DNA of 64,000 nt from DASRDS01 sp035570055 (GTDB lineage: Bacteria; Gemmatimonadota; Gemmatimonadetes; Gemmatimonadales; Gemmatimonadaceae), in contig DATMLM010000070.1 in assembly GCA_035570055.1 (NCBI GenBank), positions 56,516-120,515 on the forward strand, given 5' to 3'. Position 1 is the first letter of the stretch. The number at the start of each line of letters is the position of its first letter. Both the position numbers and the translations under genes were made by a program. Below, piece after piece: positions 1-8,055 of the stretch. The notes below the pieces were generated by a model, which was not told the origin of the DNA, did not search any database, and saw only the letters and a program-made list of their open reading frames with translations.

Positions 1-336
1 GCCCACGAGTTGCACGCGGAGGCCGACGAGATCGTGATAGTAGATCTCGTCCTCGGCCAGCGGTTTGAGCTCGGACGTCGGCGCGAGCACATAGCGGTCG
101 CGCCAGAGCTCTGCTTCGCTGCGCGTCGTGATCTCGGTCAGGCGGAGAATCCATCCGCCCTTGAATGGCGTCGAGCGGCGGATGTGCAGCTCGCCGTGGG
201 ATTCGGTCAGCAGGCGGCGGCCGGTGGCGAACACAGTGGCGGGGTCGTCGGTCAGGGCTTCGACGACGACCTCGCCACGGACTCCGTGTGCTTTGCGGAC
301 TCGCCCGACGACTACATGCTCGGGCTGGGGCGACAT
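1..336 (-). CDS. rimM: RimM ribosome maturation factor (partial, C-terminus outside window)
   Basis: The reverse strand reads open from an ATG at 336 to the window edge, giving 112 residues. The N-terminus has the RimM signature VGRVRKAHGVRGEV followed by EALTDDP. Further on, the segment YYHDLVGLRV is the junction between the N-terminal beta-barrel and the PRC-barrel domain. RimM binds ribosomal protein S19 in the 30S head and helps 16S rRNA processing. The start ATG overlaps the rpsP stop codon by one base (TAATG), so the two are translationally coupled. The rpsP-rimM order is the usual one and is often followed by trmD and rplS, which would lie outside this window. The identification is firm and only the end is missing. 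Confidence 0.93.
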   Translation of the reverse strand, partial: MSPQPEHVVVGRVRKAHGVRGEVVVEALTDDPATVFATGRRLLTESHGELHIRRSTPFKGGWILRLTEITTRSEAELWRDRYVLAPTSELKPLAEDEIYYHDLVGLRVQLVG

Positions 337-638
337 TACCCCTCGGACAGCGGCACGGCCGAGGCCTGCCGCGTTTTACCGAGTCGGACTTCGTGACGCG
401 CCTTGAGCACCCCGGCGCGGCGGAGCAACGAACGCACGGTGTCGCTCGGCTGGGCGCCGACGTCCAGCCAGTGATTCGCGCGGGCGGCATCGACCTGCAG
501 CGAATTTTCCTGGCGTGGGGCGTATTGGCCGATGATCTCGATGAAGCGGCCATCGCGTGGGCTTTGGCTGTCGGCGATCACGATACGGTAGACCGGGGCG
601 TTTTTCCGCCCGATCCGGCGGAGACGAATGCGAACCAT
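336..638 (-). CDS. rpsP: 30S ribosomal protein S16
   Basis: This 100-residue protein begins MVRIRLRRIGRKNAPVYRIV, the conserved S16 start, followed by the typical FIEIIGQYAPR segment. S16 is a primary assembly protein of the small subunit. The start is ATG, with the purine-rich site AGGAG about eight bases upstream. Length is slightly above the family norm of 80 to 90 residues because of a C-terminal tail that carries no recognisable motif. It is followed by rimM with a one-base overlap. An intrinsic-terminator-like hairpin lies about 90 bases upstream, so rpsP probably has its own promoter rather than being read from ffh. Confidence 0.97.
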   Translation of the reverse strand: MVRIRLRRIGRKNAPVYRIVIADSQSPRDGRFIEIIGQYAPRQENSLQVDAARANHWLDVGAQPSDTVRSLLRRAGVLKARHEVRLGKTRQASAVPLSEG

Positions 639-729
639 GCTAGAGCTCCTGTGCTCATGAAAATCCCGGGCTCCTCGCGACCACGGCGGATCCGTGGCGC
701 ACCCGGTCGGACAGACCTACAAACTTAAA

Positions 730-756
730 GCCGCTCGGCGCTTCGCGCCTTGCGGT
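730..756 (-). terminator. Hairpin followed by T-rich tract, likely intrinsic terminator
   Basis: Read on the minus strand, a two-part stem (five base pairs, a two-base internal loop, then GGCGC/GCGCC) closes a three-base loop and is followed by CTTTAAGTTT. This fits a rho-independent terminator ending transcription from the ffh side before rpsP. The T tract is interrupted, so strength is uncertain. Confidence 0.5.
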
Positions 757-968
757 CTCTGGGTGAGGGGCCGAAGAGGCGCTCTACTGTGTCGCTCAGC
801 CGGGCCACCGCGAATACCGACTCCATCCATGCAGATAGTGCGGACCGGACATCTGGGCCGCCGTCGAGCGCACCACGGCTGGATCCGGACGCGTACTGGC
901 CGAGTGCTCACCGGCGGCCGACAGTGGGCGCCCGGAGGAGCGAACGACGCAGTGGCACTCGGGGACAT

Positions 969-989
969 CTCCGGGCCGGAGGCCCGGAG
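969..989. terminator. Perfect 9-bp hairpin just downstream of ffh
   Basis: CTCCGGGCC and GGCCCGGAG form a perfect stem with a three-base loop, about 40 bases after the ffh stop on the minus strand. There is no T tract. It may mark the ffh transcript end or slow the polymerase before the second hairpin. Confidence 0.35.
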
Positions 990-1029
990 CTCAAACAATC
1001 GGGCGCCGAGCGCCAGCTCGGCAGCCCTT

Positions 1030-2361
1030 CTAGTGCATGCCGAACATGCCGGGCGGGATGCGGCCGCCACCCATTTGCCCGACCTTTTTCATCATTTTCT
1101 GCATATCCCGGAACTGCTCCAGGAGTCGGTTGACCTCGGTGATAGGCCGCCCTGCACCCTTTGCGACGCGTGCCCGGCGGGAGCCATTCAAGATGGTGGG
1201 ATTGCGGCGCTCCTCGGCGGTCATGGAAAGAACGATGGCCTCGAGGTGCTTCATGCGCTTCGGGTCGACGTTCGCCTGGCGCAGCATCTTGGTGTTGACC
1301 CCCGGCAGCATCTTGAGGATGCCCTCCAAGGGCCCGAGCTTTTGGATCTGGCGCATGGCGGTCAGGAAGTCCTGGAGATCCATGCCTTCTTTCCGGACCT
1401 TCTTCTCCAGCTTCTTCGCCTCGGCCTCATCAAACGCTTCTTGCGCCTTCTCGACCAGCGTCAGCACGTCCCCCATCTGGAGGATGCGACTGGCCATACG
1501 CTCGGGATAAAAGTCCTCGAGCGCGTCGGACTTTTCGCCGACGCCGATGTACTTGATCGGCTTCTTGACGACGCCGTAGATGGAGAGCGCGGCGCCACCG
1601 CGGGCGTCGCCGTCCATCTTGGTGAGCACAATGCCGGTGACGCCGAGCGCGCCGTCGAATCCCTGGGCGATGCGGACCGCATCCTGACCGGTCATGCCGT
1701 CGGCGACGAGCAGAATTTCGTCCGGGCGCACAGCGTCCTTCAGCTTTTTCAGCTCATCCATCATGTCGGCGTCGATCTGCAGGCGGCCCGCGGTATCGAC
1801 GATGACGACCTTATCGCGCGCTTTCTTGGCCTCCTCGATCCCGTGCTTGGCGATCTTCACGACGTCGCGCGTCGTCCGATCAGCGTGGACGGGAACATCG
1901 AGTTGCTTGCCCAATGTCTCCAACTGATCGATCGCGGCGGGGCGGTACACGTCGGCGGCGACCAGACGGGTAGCGCGGCCCTCCGCCTTGAGCTTGCGCG
2001 CGAGCTTGGCGGCGGTCGTAGTTTTGCCAGAGCCTTGCAGACCGACCATGAGGACGATGGTAGGCGGAACGGACGAAAGCCGGAGGCCCTCGCGCCGTTC
2101 TCCCAGCATAGTCGTCAGTTCTTCATGGACTATCTTGACGAGTTGCTGGGCCGGGGAGACCGTTTTGAGGGCCGTGACGCCCGTAGCCTTCTTCTCGACC
2201 CGCTCCAGAAACTCCCGTGTGAGCGCGAAGTTGACGTCGGCCTCGAGCAGGACGCGCCGGACCTCGCGCATCCCATCTTTGATGTCGGCTTCGGTGAGGA
2301 CGCCCTTGCCCCGGAGCTTGGCAAAAGTGGCCTCGAGTTTCTCGCTCAGCTCATCGAACAT
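1030..2361 (-). CDS. ffh: Signal recognition particle GTPase Ffh
   Basis: This 443-residue protein has the N-terminal helical bundle (residues 1-90), the GTPase domain and the methionine-rich M domain (about 300-443). The P-loop GLQGSGKTT is at 107-115, the switch segment VDTAGRLQID is near 190, and TKMDGDARGG is near 247. The C-terminus has clustered methionines (MMKKVGQMGGG) that bind signal sequences. Ffh with 4.5S RNA targets membrane and secreted proteins to FtsY and SecYEG. The start is ATG with no clear Shine-Dalgarno sequence. The first lon gene diverges from it only 36 bases away, so both promoters must be packed into or overlap the gene ends. Confidence 0.97.
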   Translation of the reverse strand: MFDELSEKLEATFAKLRGKGVLTEADIKDGMREVRRVLLEADVNFALTREFLERVEKKATGVTALKTVSPAQQLVKIVHEELTTMLGERREGLRLSSVPPTIVLMVGLQGSGKTTTAAKLARKLKAEGRATRLVAADVYRPAAIDQLETLGKQLDVPVHADRTTRDVVKIAKHGIEEAKKARDKVVIVDTAGRLQIDADMMDELKKLKDAVRPDEILLVADGMTGQDAVRIAQGFDGALGVTGIVLTKMDGDARGGAALSIYGVVKKPIKYIGVGEKSDALEDFYPERMASRILQMGDVLTLVEKAQEAFDEAEAKKLEKKVRKEGMDLQDFLTAMRQIQKLGPLEGILKMLPGVNTKMLRQANVDPKRMKHLEAIVLSMTAEERRNPTILNGSRRARVAKGAGRPITEVNRLLEQFRDMQKMMKKVGQMGGGRIPPGMFGMH

Positions 2362-2397
2362 AGCCGTTAAACGTATTCGCCGTTAGGATTTGAGACA

Positions 2398-4857
2398 ATG
2401 ATGGCCAGAGCCCAGCGCAAAGAAGAGATCCTCAAGTCGGAGCTCCCGCCGACCTTGCCGTTGATGGCGCTCCGATCGACGATCGTCTACCCGTTGGGTA
2501 CGATCGCCGTGCAGATGGGCGCCCCCGAAAATCTCGCGTTGCTGCGCGCGAACGAGGAGCCGGGACTCATCGTCGCGCTCGTGGTCGCCAGCGGCGAGCA
2601 CGATGAGCCGATCGAGTCGAACCAGTTCATCGGGCGCGTCGGTGTCGCGGCGCGCGTGCACGAGCGCATCAACCTGCCCGGCGACACGGTGCAAATCACG
2701 CTCCAGGGGTTGCGCCGCATCGTCGTCGAGGAGATCCGACAGCTCGAGCCGTTCGTCGTCGCCGCCATCAAGCCCGCTCGGGAGATTCCCGCCGATCCGC
2801 GCGAGCTCGACGAGCTCGTCACGCGCATCGTCTCGGCCGCCGAGACGCTCGCCGACCTCGTCGATCGTATCCCCGACGAAGTGCCGGCCATCTTGAAGAT
2901 GAACGTCTCGGATCCCGGGCGGTTCGCCGATCTCGCATCGACGAACATGAACTTTCGGATCTCGGATAAGGACGAGGTTCTCCAACGCCTCGATGTCGGG
3001 CAACGGTTGCGATTTATCCTGACTCGGTTGGAGCGAGAGGTCGCCCGGGCCCGCGTCATGGAGGACGTGAAGCGGCAGACCGAAATCAAAATCGAGCAAC
3101 ACCAGCGCGAGTTCTATCTCCGCCAGCAGCTCCGCGCTATTCAAGCGGAGCTCGGCGAGGCGGATCCGGCCGAGAAGGACACGGTCGATATGCTGCGCCG
3201 GATCGATGAGGCGCAGCTGCCGGAGAAGGTTGGGCAGGAGGCGAGACGAGAGACGGAGCGGATGCGCATGCTCTCGCCCGCGTCGAGCGAATATCAGGTC
3301 ATTCGCACGTACCTCGATTGGATTTTGGGGCTGCCTTGGCATAAGCGATCCGGCGACGAAGAGATCGCGCTGACCAAGGTGGAGACGGCGCTCGATGGGC
3401 GGCACTATGGGCTGAATGAAGCCAAAGAGCGCATCATCGAATATCTCGCCGTGCGAAAGCTGCGCGGTGGCGATCCGCACGGGCCGATTCTTTGCTTCGT
3501 TGGACCGCCGGGAACGGGGAAGACCTCGCTGGGTGAGGCGATTGCGGCTGCCATCGGGCGTGAGTTCTATCGCATATCGGTCGGCGGTGTCCGGGACGAG
3601 GCCGAGATACGCGGGCACCGACGGACGTACGTGGGGTCGATGCCTGGGCTGCTGCTCCAAGCGCTGAGACGGGTGCAGGTGCGCGATCCCGTCCTCATGA
3701 TCGACGAGATCGACAAGATGACCAGTGGTGGGCCGTCTGGGGATCCGACGGCGGCCATGCTGGAAGTGCTGGACCCGGCGCAGAACAATGCGTTCGTCGA
3801 TCACTATCTCAATCTGCCGTTCGATCTCTCGACGTGTCTCTTCATCTGCACGGCGAACAACCTGTTCGATATTCCGGCACCTCTCCGAGACCGCATGGAG
3901 GTCATTCGGATCGCGGGATATACCATCGAAGAGAAGGTCGAAATCGCGTGGCGGTATATGATGCCGCGGCTCCTCGAGGAGCACGGCATTACGGCGCAAG
4001 ACCTCCAGTTTACGGATGAAGTACTCGGATTTATTTCGAATCGATATTCGCGGGAGGCCGGGCTCCGGAATTTTGAACGCAATCTCGCCGCCATCATGAG
4101 GCGGAGAGCGAGGAGAAAGGCCGAGGGCGAAGAAGGCGCGTGGGTCATTGACGTCGCCAAGGTCGAGGAGATCCTCGGCGTGCCGAGATATGCGGCCGAG
4201 GAGGCGGAGAAGGAGCCGGAAATCGGGGCGGTCACGGGCCTGGCGTGGACCTCGACGGGGGGCGACCTCATGTCGATCGAGGCGCTGCGCATGCCTGGAA
4301 CTGGCCGGCTGACGGTCACCGGGCAGCTCGGCGATGTCATGCGTGAATCCGTGGACGCGGCATACTCGTACGTGAGATCGAGGGCCGCTGCGCTCGGGGT
4401 CGAGGACAAAGAGTTCAAAGAGACGGATTTGCATATTCACTTCCCTGCCGGAGCGATTCCGAAAGACGGGCCGAGCGCGGGTCTCGCGGTGACCCTGGCC
4501 ATCGCCAGCGTGTTGAGCCGGCGGGCCGTCCGGCGCGATTTGGCCATGACTGGAGAAGTGACGTTGCGTGGAAAAGCCCTCGAGATCGGCGGCGTGAAGG
4601 AAAAGGTGCTCGCGGCATATCGCGCCGGGCTCCGCGAGGTCATTCTGCCGAAGGGGAACGAGAAGGATCTGCGAGACGTGCCGCCGGAAGTGCGCAGCAA
4701 CATGACCTTCACGTTCGTCTCCAGCATGGACGAGGTGCTGCGCCTCACGCTGCTCCCGGTCGCGAGCCCGGTGCTGGCTGACAAGCAAGCGCAGCGCGTG
4801 CCAGAGATCACGGCGGCCGATGGGACACGCGTGCAGGCGACGACGCCGGCCCTCTAG
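2398..4857 (+). CDS. lon: ATP-dependent Lon protease, first paralog
   Basis: This 819-residue protein has the full Lon architecture. The N-terminal substrate-binding LON domain covers about residues 18-220, followed by a coiled-coil linker and the AAA+ module with Walker A GPPGTGKTS near 368 and Walker B MIDEIDK near 433. The C-terminal protease domain has the catalytic Ser in PKDGPSAG near 690 and Lys in GGVKEK near 731, so the Ser-Lys dyad is intact. It degrades misfolded and regulatory proteins in the cytoplasm. An ATGATG start follows AGGA at a rather long spacing. Its stop overlaps the start of the DUF445 gene (TAGTG). A second lon lies at 53.5 kb; the two share motifs but differ in linker and tail. 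Confidence 0.95.
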   Translation: MMARAQRKEEILKSELPPTLPLMALRSTIVYPLGTIAVQMGAPENLALLRANEEPGLIVALVVASGEHDEPIESNQFIGRVGVAARVHERINLPGDTVQITLQGLRRIVVEEIRQLEPFVVAAIKPAREIPADPRELDELVTRIVSAAETLADLVDRIPDEVPAILKMNVSDPGRFADLASTNMNFRISDKDEVLQRLDVGQRLRFILTRLEREVARARVMEDVKRQTEIKIEQHQREFYLRQQLRAIQAELGEADPAEKDTVDMLRRIDEAQLPEKVGQEARRETERMRMLSPASSEYQVIRTYLDWILGLPWHKRSGDEEIALTKVETALDGRHYGLNEAKERIIEYLAVRKLRGGDPHGPILCFVGPPGTGKTSLGEAIAAAIGREFYRISVGGVRDEAEIRGHRRTYVGSMPGLLLQALRRVQVRDPVLMIDEIDKMTSGGPSGDPTAAMLEVLDPAQNNAFVDHYLNLPFDLSTCLFICTANNLFDIPAPLRDRMEVIRIAGYTIEEKVEIAWRYMMPRLLEEHGITAQDLQFTDEVLGFISNRYSREAGLRNFERNLAAIMRRRARRKAEGEEGAWVIDVAKVEEILGVPRYAAEEAEKEPEIGAVTGLAWTSTGGDLMSIEALRMPGTGRLTVTGQLGDVMRESVDAAYSYVRSRAAALGVEDKEFKETDLHIHFPAGAIPKDGPSAGLAVTLAIASVLSRRAVRRDLAMTGEVTLRGKALEIGGVKEKVLAAYRAGLREVILPKGNEKDLRDVPPEVRSNMTFTFVSSMDEVLRLTLLPVASPVLADKQAQRVPEITAADGTRVQATTPAL

Positions 4858-6419
4858 TGGCGCAGAATGCCTGGCTGCAGTTCGCGGTCCAGGTCGCGAT
4901 CGGGACTATCGCGGGCGGGTTCTCGGACACCGTCGCGGTCTGGATGCTCTTCCGGCCGCGACGAAAGATTCTGGGGTTTCAGGGCGCGATCCCCAAGAAT
5001 CAGGTGCGCCTGGCGAAAAGCGTCGGCAAGACCGTCGGCGAACGGTTGCTGACCCCGCACGATCTCCTCGAAGAGATCAAGCGGTCGGGATTGAAGGACG
5101 CACTCGATGAGCGGCTGACGGCGTTCCTCAACGATTTGCTGGAGACCGAGCGCGGGCCACTGCGCGACATGCTCTCGGAATCGTCCCGGCCGCATGTCGA
5201 AGAGGCGCTCAGCGAGGCGGCGGACGCGATCGCTGACCGAATCGCCGGCCATGTCGGGAGTCCCGCGTTCGCCGACCAGGCGCGGCGTTTTATAGAACGG
5301 GCGCGGGCCGAGTTGGACCAGCGGCCGGTCAGTCAGGTGTTGACCGACGAGCGACGCGCCGAGCTCGCGGAGCGCACGGCGGTGTGGGCCGAGGAGTTCG
5401 CGGCGTCGTCGGATCTCGAAACGCTCGTGCGCGGGCAGCTGGCGCAGCATCTGGGGACGCTGCTCGCATCGGACGCGCCCGTGATGGAACGCGTTCCCGC
5501 GGCGGTCGTCCGCACGGTCGAAGGAGCGGTCGCCGCGTATCTCCCGATGGCTGTGTCGGGCGTGGGTACCATGCTGCAGCATCCGGCCGCGCGGGAGCGC
5601 ATTCGGTCCGCGCTGCACGAGCTTTTTCAGCGGTTCGTGGGTGACCTGCAGTTCTACGAACGGGTCATCGCGCGGCTCATCGTCACGGAGCGCACGTTCG
5701 ATAAAGTCATGGATTCCATCGAGCGCGATGGCGTCGAGCAGTTGGCCACGCTGCTCGATGATCCGACGGTGCGGGATGAGATCGCGCGATCGGTCGAGGA
5801 GGCCATCACGCGGTTTCTACACCAACCCGCGGCCGCCGTCGTTGGGGGTGCAGGCAGCGAGCGCGCCGCGGCCTTGGAACGCGCGGTTGGCGATTACCTG
5901 CTGCGGGTGTTGCGTGCCGAGGGGACCCGGCGGTTTCTCGTGGACGGGGTGACGCGGCTCTTGGAGCGCGTGCAGGCTCGGACGTGGGGGGAGCTCCTCG
6001 GCCTCGTCGATGACGAAATGATCGCGGAGTGGGTCGTGCGCGCCGCGGCGTCACCGCGGGCGTCCGATATCATCCACGATGCGGCTCAGCAGGCCGTGAA
6101 CAGGATACTGGAGCGGCCGATTGGGAAGCTCGGACGATGGTTGCCGGCGGATGCGCCGGCGAGGTTTGCGCGGATCATGTCGCCGGCGATCTGGAATTGG
6201 ATCGAGTCGCAGATTCCCGCCGTGGTGGAGCGGCTACACGTCCAGGAAATGGTCGAGCGCAAAGTGCTCAACTTCGATCAGGATCGCCTCGAACAACTCA
6301 TCCGTGGCGTCATTGATCGCGAGCTGCGGCTGATTGTTCGCACCGGCTACGTGCTCGGTGGCCTGATTGCCGTTGCCCTGTTCGGGCTCACACACCTGCT
6401 TGGACTGGCTGGGCTCTAG
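4857..6419 (+). CDS. DUF445 family membrane protein
   Basis: This 520-residue protein opens with a hydrophobic segment (about 9-27). It then has GGFSDTVAVWMLFRP and the loop FQGAIPKNQVRLAKSVG, both characteristic of DUF445 (YheB/YtxA-like) proteins. The long middle part is charged and alpha-helical, and a second membrane segment sits at about 497-517. The layout suggests an inner-membrane protein with both ends in the membrane and a large helical body. Family function is unknown. The start is GTG, overlapping the lon stop by one base, so it is probably in an operon with lon. It converges on the next gene with a four-base overlap at the stops and no obvious terminator. Confidence 0.85.
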   Translation: MAQNAWLQFAVQVAIGTIAGGFSDTVAVWMLFRPRRKILGFQGAIPKNQVRLAKSVGKTVGERLLTPHDLLEEIKRSGLKDALDERLTAFLNDLLETERGPLRDMLSESSRPHVEEALSEAADAIADRIAGHVGSPAFADQARRFIERARAELDQRPVSQVLTDERRAELAERTAVWAEEFAASSDLETLVRGQLAQHLGTLLASDAPVMERVPAAVVRTVEGAVAAYLPMAVSGVGTMLQHPAARERIRSALHELFQRFVGDLQFYERVIARLIVTERTFDKVMDSIERDGVEQLATLLDDPTVRDEIARSVEEAITRFLHQPAAAVVGGAGSERAAALERAVGDYLLRVLRAEGTRRFLVDGVTRLLERVQARTWGELLGLVDDEMIAEWVVRAAASPRASDIIHDAAQQAVNRILERPIGKLGRWLPADAPARFARIMSPAIWNWIESQIPAVVERLHVQEMVERKVLNFDQDRLEQLIRGVIDRELRLIVRTGYVLGGLIAVALFGLTHLLGLAGL

Positions 6420-6799
6420 AACGGCTTCAGCACTCGCGTCGGGACGCCGAGGAGATGCTGCTGCTTGATCAGCTCACACTCGATGGCGACTTCTTCCATC
6501 CGGCCCGGGCGTTGGGCGATCTCGCGGACGAAAACCCCGGTCAACGTATACTGCAAGCGATCCGCCGTGATCACGACGGTGCGGAGTCGCTGCCCTTGCT
6601 TCATCGCCGCGCTCAGTTTCTCGGACGACTCGTCGATCGGCTTAATCAGCGAGATCGGTTTGTTGATGCTTTTTCCCGCCGCGATGCCCGACTGGGGTTC
6701 TGGCGGGGTGTCGAAGCTGGCGAGCGCGATGTCTTCGACGACTTCGCCATTGGCGAACGTGAAGGTCGCGGCGATATAGAGCGGCTTGAGCTGCGTCAT
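6416..6799 (-). CDS. Small Hcp-like beta-rich protein, function unknown
   Basis: This 127-residue protein starts MTQLKPLYIAATF with ATG overlapping the stop of the upstream protease gene (ATGA). The middle has NKPISLIKPIDESSEKL, then AAMKQGQRLRTVVITAD and alternating hydrophobic strands. This order (a KPI.L.K.ID.SS.KL stretch, a small helix, then paired strands) recalls the Hcp/phage tail-tube fold, where an ITKEID.ASP.L motif occurs at the same place. That similarity is read by eye and is weak. No signal peptide is visible. It is the last gene of a three-gene operon with a Clp-like ATPase and a metalloprotease. No type VI sheath or baseplate genes are in the window, so a role in a secretion system is not supported by context. 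Confidence 0.6.
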   Translation of the reverse strand: MTQLKPLYIAATFTFANGEVVEDIALASFDTPPEPQSGIAAGKSINKPISLIKPIDESSEKLSAAMKQGQRLRTVVITADRLQYTLTGVFVREIAQRPGRMEEVAIECELIKQQHLLGVPTRVLKPF

Positions 6800-8055
6800 T
6801 TCTCGGGCACCGCGGAGAGCGCCGTCGTGTCGACCAATGCGTGCCCGATCGGGCGCGGCGTATCGAGATAGAGCGCGCCGGGACGACCGTGGATCTCGAC
6901 CGGAGTGATGGTCACCGTCCTCGTGCCGCGTGTCCATGTCCCGTGCGACTTCGCCGCACCAAACCGGGCAGTTGCTGTCTGGGACAGCAAATCGACGAAC
7001 TGCGCGGCGTCGACAGGGTTGTCCCAGATGGACACCCAAATCATGGCCGTGCCGCCCGGCACATCGAGCACCTGATAGCGGTCGCCCGCCCAGCCGGCCG
7101 CGCCGCGCACCGCGGCGTTTTGGTCGTTCAGCTGCTCGTTGAGATAGACGCGAGTCTGGAACTCGCCGAGGGTGTTCTCGTAGCGCACGGTGCCCGCGGA
7201 GGGCTTGGGCAATGTGACCCGCAAGGGCGTCGCCCGGGGCTGCCCGAAAAAGGCGGTCTCGCTCAGGACCTGCTGCGTCGATGTCGGGAGGTCCGCGTAG
7301 GGCACTTTCTTGGGAAAGTGATCCTCGTACCGCTTGATGAACTCGAGGCCACTCAAGTATGGGAAGATCGTGACTTCCTGAATGATCGGCGGCGCTTTCG
7401 CGAACTCCGGCATGGTGGAGCGGTTGTCGCGTATCGTCTCGCGCAGCTTGTCCCACATATCATCGAGCCGCGCGACGATCCCTGGACCACCGGTCATGAT
7501 GAGCTGCTCGTAGACGGCCTGTCCCTCGAAGACTGCTTGGGCGGCCAGCAACCGGTCGTCATCGCCCTCGGCGTTCTCGATCGAGTCGAGGTTCACGTAC
7601 TGGTCCTGCAGCGCGTGAACCAGCTCGTGCGGCACGACTTGATCGAGCATGTCGTCGGTCTCGCCCTCGATCACGTACAGGACCTTCGTCTTCGGGTCGT
7701 AGAATCCCGCGATCTGCTCGGTCAGCAGGTTCTCGGACTCCTTGCGGAGGTCGAGGGAGTCGGGAATCAGCCCCAGGAGCTTGAACGCGGCGGCCGTGCC
7801 CGCGAGCTCGCGGGCCTGGCGCGGGTCTTCGAATTGCCGCTCGAGAAAGGCTCGCACCTGGTCCTTTGAGCGCACCTCGACTTTCGGCGGGCTTTTGAAC
7901 GGGAGGCCGACGGCGCGCTCCACTTTTGGGACCGTGGCGGCAACTCGCGCGGTGAGATCGGAGTGTCCCGCGGCCTCGTGCGCGTGCGCGGCGGCTCGCC
8001 AGGTCACGGCGGCGACGGCCAGGACGACAACGGCGATCAAGACGCGCGTGATCAT
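6796..8055 (-). CDS. Exported HExxH zinc metalloprotease
   Basis: This 419-residue protein starts MITRVLIAVVVLAVAAV, a signal peptide or membrane anchor. The zinc-binding motif HELVHALQDQ lies near residue 142 and the downstream EGQAVYE near 176 can supply the third zinc ligand, as in gluzincin peptidases. I chose the ATG at 8055 over a GTG at 8064 because it overlaps the upstream stop as ATGA, like other pairs here. The fold should act in the periplasm or at the membrane; the substrate is unknown. The C-terminal half has no recognised domain. It sits between a single-module Clp ATPase and an Hcp-like gene, all overlapping, so the three are probably co-translated. Confidence 0.8.
   Translation of the reverse strand: MITRVLIAVVVLAVAAVTWRAAAHAHEAAGHSDLTARVAATVPKVERAVGLPFKSPPKVEVRSKDQVRAFLERQFEDPRQARELAGTAAAFKLLGLIPDSLDLRKESENLLTEQIAGFYDPKTKVLYVIEGETDDMLDQVVPHELVHALQDQYVNLDSIENAEGDDDRLLAAQAVFEGQAVYEQLIMTGGPGIVARLDDMWDKLRETIRDNRSTMPEFAKAPPIIQEVTIFPYLSGLEFIKRYEDHFPKKVPYADLPTSTQQVLSETAFFGQPRATPLRVTLPKPSAGTVRYENTLGEFQTRVYLNEQLNDQNAAVRGAAGWAGDRYQVLDVPGGTAMIWVSIWDNPVDAAQFVDLLSQTATARFGAAKSHGTWTRGTRTVTITPVEIHGRPGALYLDTPRPIGHALVDTTALSAVPEK

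Larger units (their letters stand above)
639..1029. other. Intergenic region between ffh and rpsP, no gene recognised
   Basis: This gap of about 390 bases separates two minus-strand genes. Open frames exist on both strands but their predicted products are arginine- and serine-rich and resemble nothing known. It contains two hairpins, listed separately, and a short inverted repeat (CCACGG/CCGTGG, 681-697) just upstream of the rpsP ribosome binding site. I looked for the conserved SRP RNA domain IV motif, since ffh is adjacent, and did not find it. The rpsP promoter should lie in the part nearest 640-720. Confidence 0.5.

Noticed and set aside
639..1029. SRP RNA gene beside ffh
   Set aside because: The conserved domain IV sequence with the GGAAG loop and its partner strand could not be found on either strand.
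2383..4788. An 801-codon frame antisense to the first lon
   Set aside because: It is a mirror of lon codon bias, with a charged low-complexity product and no domain.
6416..6799. Type VI secretion locus
   Set aside because: Only an Hcp-like layout is seen. No TssB/TssC, VgrG or membrane-complex genes are present and the ATPase lacks D2.
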